This document shows positions 26,230-33,163 of a stretch of DNA of 33,163 nt, one piece after another. The notes beneath the pieces were generated by a model, which worked only from the letters and a program-made list of their open reading frames with translations, made no database searches and had not been told where the DNA came from. Source of the DNA: Nocardioides sp. (lineage in GTDB: Bacteria > Actinomycetota > Actinomycetes > Propionibacteriales > Nocardioidaceae); contig JAICHQ010000034.1 of the NCBI GenBank assembly GCA_025924815.1, forward strand, positions 1 to 33,163. Reading direction: 5' to 3'. The translations under genes and the position numbers were made by a program. Numbering within the stretch: position 1 is the first letter of the stretch; every line of letters begins with the position of its first letter.

Positions 26230-27461
26230 CTCAGGACGGTCTCGCAGAGGCTGGCCTCGTCGACGTCGCGAGCGGAGTCGACGCTGTCGGGCGCCGAGGC
26301 CAGCCGGGCCAGCACGAGCCCGGCGTCCTGGTCGATCCACAGGATCTGACCGCACACGCCCCACGCCGTCGGATGTCCCTCCGGGGTGATCCACCACTGG
26401 GCGCGATAGCTCCACCCCGACATGTGCGCGACGTCCGCGCAGCGTGCGAACGCGGCCGGGTCGCCGCCGGCACGCAGGGTGCGGACCAGGCCCGGGGGGA
26501 CGACCTGGTCGCCGCCCACCCTGCCGTCGTCGAGGAGCATCTGGCCGAACCGGGCCAGGTCGCGGGCGGTGGTGTTCAGACCGCCGCTGGCGACCGGGCT
26601 GCCGATCGGGTCGAGGAGCATCCGCGCGGAGTGCTCGGCGCCGATCCGGGACCACAATCGCTCCGCGAGCAGCTCGACGTACGGCTTGTCGTGGACGCGG
26701 GCCAGCATCCACCCGAGCACGTCGGTCGCCGGGGTGAGGTACATGAACGCCTCGCCGTGCTCGCCGGCCTTCTGCAGCGTCGCGGCGAACTCGAGCAGCC
26801 CCTCGTCGGTCTCGTGCAGGGAGTCGACCCAGGTCCCGCTGCGGCGTAGGAACCGCAGGAACAGCGAGTCCTCCTGGTCGGGGCTCGCCTCGTGGGCGAG
26901 CCAGTCGAGCTCGTCCCACTCTGCGGCCACGACCATGTCGAGCACCTGCTGGACCGTCGTGTCGCCGAACACGCCGGCGGCGAGCTCGGGCACGTAGTCG
27001 ACGGCCGGACGGCCGGGATCCAGGAGGCCCTCCTCGATCGCGAGCAGGACGAGCAGCCCCGTGAAGGACTTGGTGACCGAGGCCAGCAGGTGGAGCTGGT
27101 CGGGCGCCAGGTCGTTGTCGTAGCGCTCGTAGACGACCGCCCCGTCCTGGAGCACCACGAGGGCATCGGACCAGGTACGCCGGAGCAGGTCGCCGACCGT
27201 GCGCTCGACGCCGGCGTGGTCCCGGCAGGTCAGCGCCTCGACCACCGACGGGTCGATCCGCCGGTCCGGCAGCTCGCGGACCGGGCCGCTTCCGCGCGAC
27301 ACCTCGACGCTCGGTGCCAGCAACATCATGTGCGAGAACGCCCACCGGTTGTGCGGTGCGTAGAACCAGTTGCCGCGAGTGACCCGCGCCTCGGGAGGCG
27401 GCGGGGTCCCGAGCATGAGCCCGTGCTCGCGGGCGGAGGCGTAGGGGTCGCTGCTGGCCAT
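26214..27461 (-). CDS. serine hydrolase of the class C beta-lactamase fold (NylB/EstB-like)
   Basis: The 415-residue protein has the catalytic S-X-X-K (SVTK, residues 128-131) and a downstream Tyr (YLTPATDVLGWML, Tyr 241) at the spacing seen in NylB-type 6-aminohexanoate-dimer hydrolases. The segment GGLNTTARDLARFGQMLLDDG is also typical. There is no signal peptide, so it should act in the cytoplasm. Relatives cleave esters, small amides or beta-lactams; the context of acyl-CoA genes favours release of a carboxylic acid. The start at 27461 has GGGAG upstream and a promoter TTGCGA-N17-TATGGT (27527-27499, leftward). The ATG at 27503 lies inside that promoter and is rejected. It has its own promoter, divergent from the thiolase operon. 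Confidence 0.9.
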   Translation of the reverse strand: MASSDPYASAREHGLMLGTPPPPEARVTRGNWFYAPHNRWAFSHMMLLAPSVEVSRGSGPVRELPDRRIDPSVVEALTCRDHAGVERTVGDLLRRTWSDALVVLQDGAVVYERYDNDLAPDQLHLLASVTKSFTGLLVLLAIEEGLLDPGRPAVDYVPELAAGVFGDTTVQQVLDMVVAAEWDELDWLAHEASPDQEDSLFLRFLRRSGTWVDSLHETDEGLLEFAATLQKAGEHGEAFMYLTPATDVLGWMLARVHDKPYVELLAERLWSRIGAEHSARMLLDPIGSPVASGGLNTTARDLARFGQMLLDDGRVGGDQVVPPGLVRTLRAGGDPAAFARCADVAHMSGWSYRAQWWITPEGHPTAWGVCGQILWIDQDAGLVLARLASAPDSVDSARDVDEASLCETVLSYFRG

Positions 27462-27500
27462 GGTCAACTCCCGCGATCTAGGGTGGGCTTGTACGATCAC

Positions 27501-27515
27501 CATAGAAGTTCTACG
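27501..27515. promoter_or_regulatory. palindromic operator between hydrolase and thiolase operon
   Basis: CATAGAAGTTCTACG has six-base arms with one mismatch and resembles the site at 25354-25368. It lies inside two divergent promoters: rightward TTGTAC (27489-27494)-N17-TACGTT (27512-27517), and leftward TTGCGA (27527-27522)-N17-TATGGT (27504-27499). A repressor here would block both genes. Confidence 0.75.
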
Positions 27516-27577
27516 TTAGTCTCGCAAGCATCGGGATTCGCACACCTGGAGATCCCCCGCCGCCGAGAGGAAGTTCC

Positions 27578-28759
27578 ATGGGTCGCGCACTTGTCGCCGG
27601 TGTCGGCATGGTCCCGTTCGCCACGCCCCGCACCAGCGCGCCGTACGACGTGATGGGCGAGCAGGCGATCCGGGCAGCCCTCGCCGACGCGGGCCTCGGC
27701 TACGACGCGGTCGAGCAGGCCTTCGCCGGCTACGTGTACGGCGACTCGACGTGCGGCCAGGCTGTGGCCTACCGGGTCGGGCTCACCGGCATCCCCCTGG
27801 TCAACGTCACCAACAACTGCTCGACCGGGTCCAGCGCCCTGTTCGTGGGGCGGCAGCTCGTCGAGGCGGGAGCCGCGGACTGCGTTCTGGTCTTCGGGTT
27901 CGAGCAGATGCGGCCGGGAGCCCTCGCCATGCAGTGGGACGACCGGCCGTCCCCGTTCGAGCGCTTCGAGACCGTCAAGGACGCCGTCCAGGCCCCCAGC
28001 GACGCCCCCTTCGCCGCGCAGTACTTCGGCGGGGCGGGCATCGCCTACGCCGCTGAGTTCGGGCTCGCTCCCGACACGCTGGCCCGGATCTCGGTCAAGG
28101 CGCGGCGGCACGCCGCCGCCAACCCGTACGCGGTGTTCCGCGAGCCGGTGACGATCGAGGAGGTGCTGTCGTCCCCGGTGGTGTACGGACCGCTCACCCG
28201 GCTCCAGTGCTGCCCGCCGACGTGCGGTGCGGCCGCGGCGGTGCTGGTGTCACCGGACTTCGCACGCAGCCGCGGCCTCGACGGGTCGGTGGCGATCGCC
28301 GCCCAGGCCATGACCACCGATCGACCGATCTCCTTCGAGTCCGCCGATCTGCGCCCGCTGGTGGGCTATGACATGTCCGCCGAGGCCGCCCGGCAGGTCT
28401 ATGAGAAGGCCGGGGTCGAGCCCGGTGACATCCCCGTCGTCGAGCTGCACGACTGCTTCACGAGCAACGAGCTGATCTCCTACGAGGCGCTCGGCCTGAC
28501 GCCGGAGGGAACGGCCGAGAAGTTCATCCTCGAGGGCGACAACACCTACGGCGGCCGGGTGGTCACCAACCCGTCCGGCGGTCTGCTGTCCAAGGGACAT
28601 CCGCTCGGCGCGACCGGGCTGGCTCAGTGCGCGGAGCTGGTCTGGCAGCTGCGCGGTCGAGCCGGCGACCGGCAGGTCGACGGTGCGCGACTGGGGCTCC
28701 AGCACAACATCGGCCTCGGCGGCGCCGCCGTCGTGACGCTCTACGAGCGGGTCGACTGA
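27578..28759 (+). CDS. thiolase of the SCP-x / lipid-transfer type
   Basis: The 393-residue protein has the reactive Cys at 81 (VNVTNNCSTGSSALF), the VELHDCFTSNEL segment, the LSKGHPLGATG motif with its His, and the C-terminal QHNIGLGGAAVVTLY, all typical of SCP-x thiolases. It should split a 3-ketoacyl-CoA with CoA to shorten the chain, acting in the cytoplasm. GAGAGGAAG lies about 6 bases before the ATG. It is first in the rightward operon behind the operator at 27501, and its stop overlaps the next start (TGATG). The SCP-x branch often handles branched or ring-containing substrates, which hints at a non-linear acid. No DUF35 partner, which some relatives need, is nearby. Confidence 0.92.
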   Translation: MGRALVAGVGMVPFATPRTSAPYDVMGEQAIRAALADAGLGYDAVEQAFAGYVYGDSTCGQAVAYRVGLTGIPLVNVTNNCSTGSSALFVGRQLVEAGAADCVLVFGFEQMRPGALAMQWDDRPSPFERFETVKDAVQAPSDAPFAAQYFGGAGIAYAAEFGLAPDTLARISVKARRHAAANPYAVFREPVTIEEVLSSPVVYGPLTRLQCCPPTCGAAAAVLVSPDFARSRGLDGSVAIAAQAMTTDRPISFESADLRPLVGYDMSAEAARQVYEKAGVEPGDIPVVELHDCFTSNELISYEALGLTPEGTAEKFILEGDNTYGGRVVTNPSGGLLSKGHPLGATGLAQCAELVWQLRGRAGDRQVDGARLGLQHNIGLGGAAVVTLYERVD

Positions 28760-29208
28760 TGGCGATCGACCGCGAGGCCGCGCTGGCCCTCGAGCTGCCG
28801 CCGCTCGAGGCCGAGGTGGAACGCGGCGCCCTGCGGTTCTTCGCCCGCGCGACCGGGGAGGAGCGACCGGAGTACGTCGACGTCGCGGCCGCCCGGGCGG
28901 CCGGCTTCCGCGACCTCCCCGTGCCCCCGACGTACTACTTCAGCCTCGAGCTGCAGGCCGCGGACCCGTTCGCCTTCCTCACCGACCTCGAGGTCGACCT
29001 GCGACGGGTGCTCCATGGGGAGCAGTGGTTCGAGTACGCCGGCCAGGCCTGCGCCGGCGACCGGCTGACCCTGCACTCCCGGGTCGTCGACGTCGTGACG
29101 AAGCGCGCCGGGATGGAGCTGCTGACCAAGCACACGTCGGTCACCGACCCCTCGGGTGCCCTCGTCTCGCGCCTGGGCTCGGTCCTGGTGATCCGGGGGG
29201 AGTCGTGA
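28759..29208 (+). CDS. MaoC-type hotdog subunit without catalytic motif
   Basis: The 149-residue protein fits the N-terminal MaoC-like hotdog family: RFFARATGEERPEYVDVAAA, then DLPVPPTYYFSLE and VLHGEQWFEYAGQACAGDRL. It lacks the G-D-X-N-X-I-H motif of active hydratases. It should pair with the product of the next gene, giving a heteromeric enoyl-CoA hydratase in which this subunit shapes the acyl pocket, as in the ChsH1/ChsH2 and HadAB arrangements. Its ATG overlaps the thiolase stop and its own stop overlaps the next start, so subunits are made in step. Confidence 0.88.
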   Translation: MAIDREAALALELPPLEAEVERGALRFFARATGEERPEYVDVAAARAAGFRDLPVPPTYYFSLELQAADPFAFLTDLEVDLRRVLHGEQWFEYAGQACAGDRLTLHSRVVDVVTKRAGMELLTKHTSVTDPSGALVSRLGSVLVIRGES

Positions 29209-29609
29209 CCGCGGAGGCGACGTACGACACGGTGGGCACCGAGCTGCCCGCCCTGGTCTGCGAGCCGATCTCGCGGACCACGCTGGCCCTGTTCGCCGGG
29301 GCCTCCGGCGACCACAACCCGATCCACGTCGACCTCGACGTCGCCCGGTCGGCCGGCCTGGAGGACGTCTTCGCCCACGGGATGCTGAGCCTGGCGTACC
29401 TGTCCCGGCTGGTCACCCGGTGGGCGCCTCAGGATCGGCTGCGGAGCCTGTCGGCGCGCTTCGTCGCGATCACGCCGGTGCACGCCCGGCCGACCTGTAC
29501 CGGGCGGATCACCGCCGTCGAGAACGGCGTCGCGACCGTGGCGCTCGCCGTGACCCTCGACGACGGCACGGTCACCCTCACCGGGACCGCCACGATCGGG
29601 CTCGCGTGA
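29205..29609 (+). CDS. MaoC-type enoyl-CoA hydratase, catalytic subunit
   Basis: The 134-residue hotdog protein has the hydratase-2 motif complete: ASGDHNPIHVDLDVARSAGL followed by VFAHGMLSLAYLSRL, with the Asp and His that activate water. It adds water to a 2-enoyl-CoA, the step after the acyl-CoA dehydrogenase. The GTG start overlaps the previous stop (GTGA). The length is that of a single hotdog, so it needs a partner or dimer. Confidence 0.92.
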   Translation: MTAEATYDTVGTELPALVCEPISRTTLALFAGASGDHNPIHVDLDVARSAGLEDVFAHGMLSLAYLSRLVTRWAPQDRLRSLSARFVAITPVHARPTCTGRITAVENGVATVALAVTLDDGTVTLTGTATIGLA

Positions 29610-29641
29610 GCCACCGCGACCACGAGGACGGGAGAACGCCG

Positions 29642-30484
29642 ATGAAGAATCTCGAGGGCCGGCTGGAGGGCAGGGTCGCGCTGGTGACCGGGTCGGGCCG
29701 CGGGATCGGCCGTGAGATCGCGCTGAAGCTCGCCGGTGACGGCGCCGCGGTCGTCGTCAACGACCTCGACGAGGGGCCGGCCGCGGAGACGGTCGCGGCC
29801 ATCGAGGCGACCGGCGGCCGCGCGGTGGCCTGCGCCGGGAGCGTGACCGACAGCGGGTTCGCCGACCGCTTCGTCGAGACGGCCGTGGAGACGTACGGCG
29901 GGGTCGACATCGTGGTGAACAACGCCGGCTACACCTGGGACTCGGTGATCCAGAAGATGACCGACGAGCAGTGGGACGCGATCCTCGACGTCCACCTCCG
30001 GGCGCCGTTCCGCATCCTGCGCGCGGTCCAGCCGGTGATCTCCCGGGCGGTGCGGGCCGCTCGCGAGGCCGGGGAGCCCGTGCCCTGCCGCAAGGTGGTC
30101 AACATCGCGTCGGTCGCCGGGCTGGGCGGCAACGCCGGTCAGGCAAACTACGCCGCCGCCAAGGCCGGCCTCGTGGGCCTGACCAAGACGTTGGCCAAGG
30201 AGTGGGGCCGGTACAACGTCACCGTCAACTCCGTGGCCTTCGGCCTGATCACGACCAGGTTGACCGAGTCCCCTGCGGACGGCGACGGCAGCATCGACAT
30301 CGACGGCCGCCGGATCAAGGTCGGGGTCAATCCGCAGCTGCTCGCCGCCGCCGAGTCCGGGATCCCCTTGGGCCGCGCCGGGACTCCCGCCGAGGCGGCC
30401 GGCGCGGTCTACCTCCTGGTCATCCCCGAGTCCGACTACATCAGCGCCCAGACACTCGTCTGCGGCGGCGGCTACACCTTGTGA
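29642..30484 (+). CDS. SDR-family 3-hydroxyacyl-CoA dehydrogenase-like
   Basis: The 280-residue protein has the cofactor motif TGSGRGIG, NNAG, the catalytic Ser (NIASVAG) and Y-X-X-X-K (YAAAK), and PG-like substitution VAFGLI after the active site. The Asp after the second strand (VVVNDLD) suggests NAD rather than NADP. It is close to the dehydrogenase part of 17-beta-HSD4 multifunctional enzymes, so oxidation of 3-hydroxyacyl-CoA is the likely role in this operon. An insertion (about 205-240: SPADGDGSIDIDGRRIKVG) is longer than in FabG. GGGAGAA precedes the ATG, 32 bases after the hydratase gene. Confidence 0.9.
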   Translation: MKNLEGRLEGRVALVTGSGRGIGREIALKLAGDGAAVVVNDLDEGPAAETVAAIEATGGRAVACAGSVTDSGFADRFVETAVETYGGVDIVVNNAGYTWDSVIQKMTDEQWDAILDVHLRAPFRILRAVQPVISRAVRAAREAGEPVPCRKVVNIASVAGLGGNAGQANYAAAKAGLVGLTKTLAKEWGRYNVTVNSVAFGLITTRLTESPADGDGSIDIDGRRIKVGVNPQLLAAAESGIPLGRAGTPAEAAGAVYLLVIPESDYISAQTLVCGGGYTL

Positions 30485-30494
30485 GGTCCTCACC

Positions 30495-32027
30495 ATGCCC
30501 ACCATCCCCGGAGCCCTCCGTTCGACCGCAGGCCGGACTCCCGACGCGCGGGCGCTGATCTTCGGCGACCGCACCTACACCTACCGGGAGCTCGACGACG
30601 TGGTCGACCGCTGGGCGTCCGTCCTGCGCGGCCACGGCCTCGGCCGGGGCGATCGCCTCGCCCTGATGTCGACGAACTCCGACTTCTTCGTGATCGCCTT
30701 CTACGCCGCCCTGCGGCTCGGCGCGATCGTCATCCCGGTGAACCCGGCGTCGGCTCCCCCCGAGGTGGACCACGTCGTCGAGGACTCCGGGGCGAGCCTG
30801 CTGCTGGTCGCGCCCACCGCGGCCGACAACGTGCGCCGGGGGGACGACGACTCGCTGCCGTCCTGCCTGCGCACCGTGCTCTCCCTCGGCGCGGCCGAGG
30901 GTCTGGACGACCTGACCGCGGCGGCCCGCGAGGCGAGCCCGCTGGAGGACGACGACCGGGTCACCGGGTCCGACGACGCGCTGATCCTGTACACCTCGGG
31001 CACGACCGGCAAGCCCAAGGGCGCGTTGTTCGACCACCACCGCGCGTGGTGCGTGACCACGACCATGATCGCGACCCTCGGGATGCGCCCCGGCGACCGG
31101 TTCCTCCACGTCGCGCCGCTCTACCACGCGGCGGAGCTGGGGATCATGCTGTTGCCGGGCACCCTGATCGGCGCCACACACGTGATCCTGCCGGCCTTCG
31201 ACCCCGCTGCGGTGCTGCGGACGATGGCCGAGGAGCGGATCACCATGTTCTTCGGCGTACCCACGATGTTCCAGCTGATGGTGCGAGCGCTCCCGGCCGT
31301 CGGGGAGCTCGACCTGTCCGCGTGGCGGACCGGCCTCTTCGGCGCCGCCCCCATGCCCGCGGCGGCCGTCCAGCAGCTGGTGCAGGCGTGGCCGCAGGTG
31401 GAGTTCATGCAGCTGTGCGGCCAGACCGAGGGCGGTCCCACCGGCATCTACTCCACGCACGAACAGGTCGTCGCCCGACCCGATGCCAGCGGCCGGCAGG
31501 GCGTCCTGCTCACCGAGGCCCGAGTCGTCGACGCGCAGGGGCGCGACGTCGCGCCGGGCGAGGCCGGTGAGCTGCTCCTGCGCGCGGACTCGGTGATGAA
31601 GGGGTACTGGAACAACCCCGCGGCGACCGCCGCGGCCTTCCTCGACGGCTGGCTCCGCACGGGTGACATCGCCACGGTGGACGCCGACGGATACCTCACG
31701 CTGGTCGACCGGCTCAAGGACCTGATCATCAGCGGCGGTCGCAACGTCTACTCCATCGAGGTCGAGAACGTGATCGCCGGCCACCCCGACGTGGTGGACG
31801 CCGCCGTGGTCGCACGCCCGCACCCGGAGTACGGCGAGAGCATCGTCGCCGTGGTCGCCCTCGGTGAGGGCGCCTCCCTGACCTTGGCGGAGCTGCGGGA
31901 GTACTGCCGGCCGTTCATCTCCGACTACAAGATCCCCCACCACCTGGTCGTCGCCCCGATCCCGCGCAACGTCTCGGGAAAGATCCTCAAGCACGAGCTG
32001 CGCGACCAGGTGCTCGCCGGCGACTGA
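30495..32027 (+). CDS. acyl-CoA ligase (AMP-forming)
   Basis: The 510-residue protein carries the AMP-binding motifs: LYTSGTTGKPKGA (P-loop), GQTEGGPTGIY (adenine-binding), the hinge segment YLTLVDRLKDLIISGGRNVY, and the C-terminal catalytic Lys region VSGKILKHELR. It activates a carboxylic acid with ATP and CoA before beta-oxidation. It is the last gene of the rightward operon, starting ten bases after the SDR stop. The substrate is unknown; the family covers medium-chain, aromatic and branched acids. Confidence 0.93.
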   Translation: MPTIPGALRSTAGRTPDARALIFGDRTYTYRELDDVVDRWASVLRGHGLGRGDRLALMSTNSDFFVIAFYAALRLGAIVIPVNPASAPPEVDHVVEDSGASLLLVAPTAADNVRRGDDDSLPSCLRTVLSLGAAEGLDDLTAAAREASPLEDDDRVTGSDDALILYTSGTTGKPKGALFDHHRAWCVTTTMIATLGMRPGDRFLHVAPLYHAAELGIMLLPGTLIGATHVILPAFDPAAVLRTMAEERITMFFGVPTMFQLMVRALPAVGELDLSAWRTGLFGAAPMPAAAVQQLVQAWPQVEFMQLCGQTEGGPTGIYSTHEQVVARPDASGRQGVLLTEARVVDAQGRDVAPGEAGELLLRADSVMKGYWNNPAATAAAFLDGWLRTGDIATVDADGYLTLVDRLKDLIISGGRNVYSIEVENVIAGHPDVVDAAVVARPHPEYGESIVAVVALGEGASLTLAELREYCRPFISDYKIPHHLVVAPIPRNVSGKILKHELRDQVLAGD

Positions 32028-32056
32028 TCGCCCTTTCGGCCGGATCGACAGGCCGG

Positions 32057-32686
32057 CTAGGGGAGGTCGTTGAGGAGGTCCTCGAACGGCGTTGGGTTCG
32101 CGAACGGGTCGTCGGGGAGGACGGTGCCGCGGCGCAGGACCCGGTCTGCGAGCTCGCCCGCGGCGCGGTCGATGCGCTTCGCCAGCGAGCCTCCCTGGAT
32201 CGACCCGGTGCCGAAGTCCTCGCTGGCCGCGAAGACGGCCGTCGGGACGACGGCGGCGCGCAGGTAGGCGAACAGCGGCCGCATCGCGAACTCCAGCACC
32301 AGCGAGTGCCGGGCCGTCCCCGCGGTGGCCGCGATCAGGACCGGCTTCCCCTCGAGCGTGCCTTCGTCGAGGACGTCGAAGAACATCTTGAACAGACCGG
32401 AGTAGGAGCCGGTGTAGACCGGGCTCACCGCGATGACCGCGTCGGCCTCGGCCACCCGGCGTACGGCGTCCGCGAGGGGGCCGGTGGGGAACCCGGTCAA
32501 AGTGTTGTCGGTGATCAGGTGGGCCAGGTCGCGCAGCTCGACGACGTGGACGTCGACGGGGCTCCTGGTCTCACCCGGCTCGACCGACGAGACGGCGCGT
32601 GCGGTGGCCTTGCCGAGGGCGTCGGCAAGGATCCTCGTCGACGACGGGACCGAGAGTCCGGCAGAGATGACGGCGATGCTGGTCAC
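32057..32686 (-). CDS. FMN reductase partnered with a luciferase-like monooxygenase (CE1759 type)
   Basis: The 209-residue flavodoxin-like protein has the phosphate-binding start VISAGLSVPSSTR, the SPVYTGSYSGLFKMFFD segment and AATAGTARHSLVLEFAMRPL. These are typical of the NAD(P)H-dependent FMN reductases encoded next to luciferase-like monooxygenases in actinobacteria. It supplies reduced FMN to its partner. The GTG start overlaps the monooxygenase stop (GTGA). It converges with the ligase gene, 29 bases apart, so it belongs to a separate unit. Confidence 0.88.
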   Translation of the reverse strand: MTSIAVISAGLSVPSSTRILADALGKATARAVSSVEPGETRSPVDVHVVELRDLAHLITDNTLTGFPTGPLADAVRRVAEADAVIAVSPVYTGSYSGLFKMFFDVLDEGTLEGKPVLIAATAGTARHSLVLEFAMRPLFAYLRAAVVPTAVFAASEDFGTGSIQGGSLAKRIDRAAGELADRVLRRGTVLPDDPFANPTPFEDLLNDLP

Positions 32687-33163
32687 GCCCTCGCCTCCGC
32701 GGTCTCGACCAGCTCGACAAGCGAGGACTCGGGCACGACCGACGACTCTGACTCGATCGCGGAGCGGGCCTTCTCGACGAGCGTCGCGTGGGTGGGGGCC
32801 TCGGGGACGTGGGCGGGCCTGCGGGCCGCGAACTCCTTGCGCAGCACGGGCACGACCTCTTCGCCCAGGAGGTCGAGCTGCTCGAGGACGGTCTTGAGCG
32901 GCAGGCCGGCGTGGTCCATCAGGAACAGCTGGCGCTGGTAGTCGCCGACGTACTCCCGGAAGCCGAGCGTCCGCTCGATGACCTGCTGCGGCGAGCCGAC
33001 CGTCAGCGGCGTCTCGCGGGTGAAGTCCTCCAGGGACGGGCCGTGGCCGTAGACCGGCGCGTTGTCGAAGTACGGCCGGAACTCCTTGACCGCGTCCTGG
33101 GAGTTCTTGGCCACGTACGCCTGGCCGCCGAGGCCCACGATCGCCTGGTCGGCGGTGCCGTGG
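32683..33163 (-). CDS. luciferase-like (LLM) flavin-dependent monooxygenase, C-terminal part
   Basis: Only the last 160 residues lie in the window; the start is beyond 33163. Segments such as TVGSPQQVIERTLGFREYVG, DYQRQLFLMDHAGLP and VLEQLDLLGEEVVPVLRKEF match the bacterial luciferase-like family that works with the FMN reductase downstream (CE1758 type). These enzymes use reduced FMN and O2. The last residues, ESSLVELVETAEARA, look like translation of a dispersed repeat (32700-32728) rather than part of the fold. Confidence 0.85.
   Translation of the reverse strand, partial: HGTADQAIVGLGGQAYVAKNSQDAVKEFRPYFDNAPVYGHGPSLEDFTRETPLTVGSPQQVIERTLGFREYVGDYQRQLFLMDHAGLPLKTVLEQLDLLGEEVVPVLRKEFAARRPAHVPEAPTHATLVEKARSAIESESSVVPESSLVELVETAEARA
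32700..32728. repeat. REP-like element inside the LLM gene's 3' end
   Basis: GGTCTCGACCAGCTCGACAA (32701-32720) with a following GCGAGG resembles the GTCGAGACC-type dispersed repeat also present, inverted, at 3205-3213. Here it is translated in frame as SLVELVET near the monooxygenase C-terminus. Confidence 0.45.

Noticed and set aside
32037..32055. Terminator hairpin CGGCC/GGCCG between convergent genes
   Set aside because: A five-base stem with a nine-base loop is too weak to call in such G/C-rich sequence.
1..33163. CRISPR array, insertion sequence or prophage
   Set aside because: No evenly spaced repeats, transposase, integrase or phage structural genes were seen on either strand.

Overview
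The window looks like a chromosomal segment of a high-GC actinobacterium, most likely Nocardioides or a close relative (Propionibacteriales). The basis is strong G/C third positions, many GTG starts and GTGA/ATGA overlaps, a DUF222-HNH (13E12-type) gene behind an actinobacterial LexA box, TANNNT-type -10 boxes directly before start codons, and short dispersed GTCGAGACC-type inverted repeats. The genus is inference; no rRNA or tRNA gene is present to test it. No CRISPR array, insertion sequence or tRNA was seen.

Positions 1-5213 are a patchwork: a small secreted protein behind a hairpin-rich leader, a NERD-domain protein, the decayed remains of an HNH endonuclease, a small DUF4234 membrane protein and a SEC-C zinc-motif protein. 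Positions 5214-10102 hold the SOS-box-controlled DUF222-HNH gene, a small lipoprotein and a large LuxR-type STAND ATPase regulator.

Positions 10127-16815 form a metal and stress block. A CsoR-type operator precedes copZ and an unusually long copA, whose product carries about 330 extra residues: one more membrane segment, a Met-rich stretch and two tandem His-containing domains. Next come an MFS exporter with His-rich ends and a divergent flavin monooxygenase-like oxidoreductase. Positions 16816-18748 hold a second secreted protein behind a leader with four successive hairpins, and a secreted-protein gene that appears to carry two compensating frameshifts.

Positions 18752-32027 look like one catabolic system. 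A leftward operon encodes a lipid-anchored solute-binding protein, two permeases, two ATPases (peptide/opine type) and an acyl-CoA dehydrogenase. A divergent TetR regulator follows, then a NylB/EstB-like serine hydrolase, then a rightward operon: SCP-x-type thiolase, two hotdog (MaoC) subunits, an SDR dehydrogenase and an acyl-CoA ligase. Both divergent promoter regions carry nearly the same 15-bp palindrome (CGTAGAATGTCTACG at 25354-25368, CATAGAAGTTCTACG at 27501-27515), so one TetR protein probably controls import, hydrolysis, CoA activation and beta-oxidation of one unknown ester- or amide-containing acid. The right edge holds an FMN reductase coupled to a luciferase-like monooxygenase that runs off the window.
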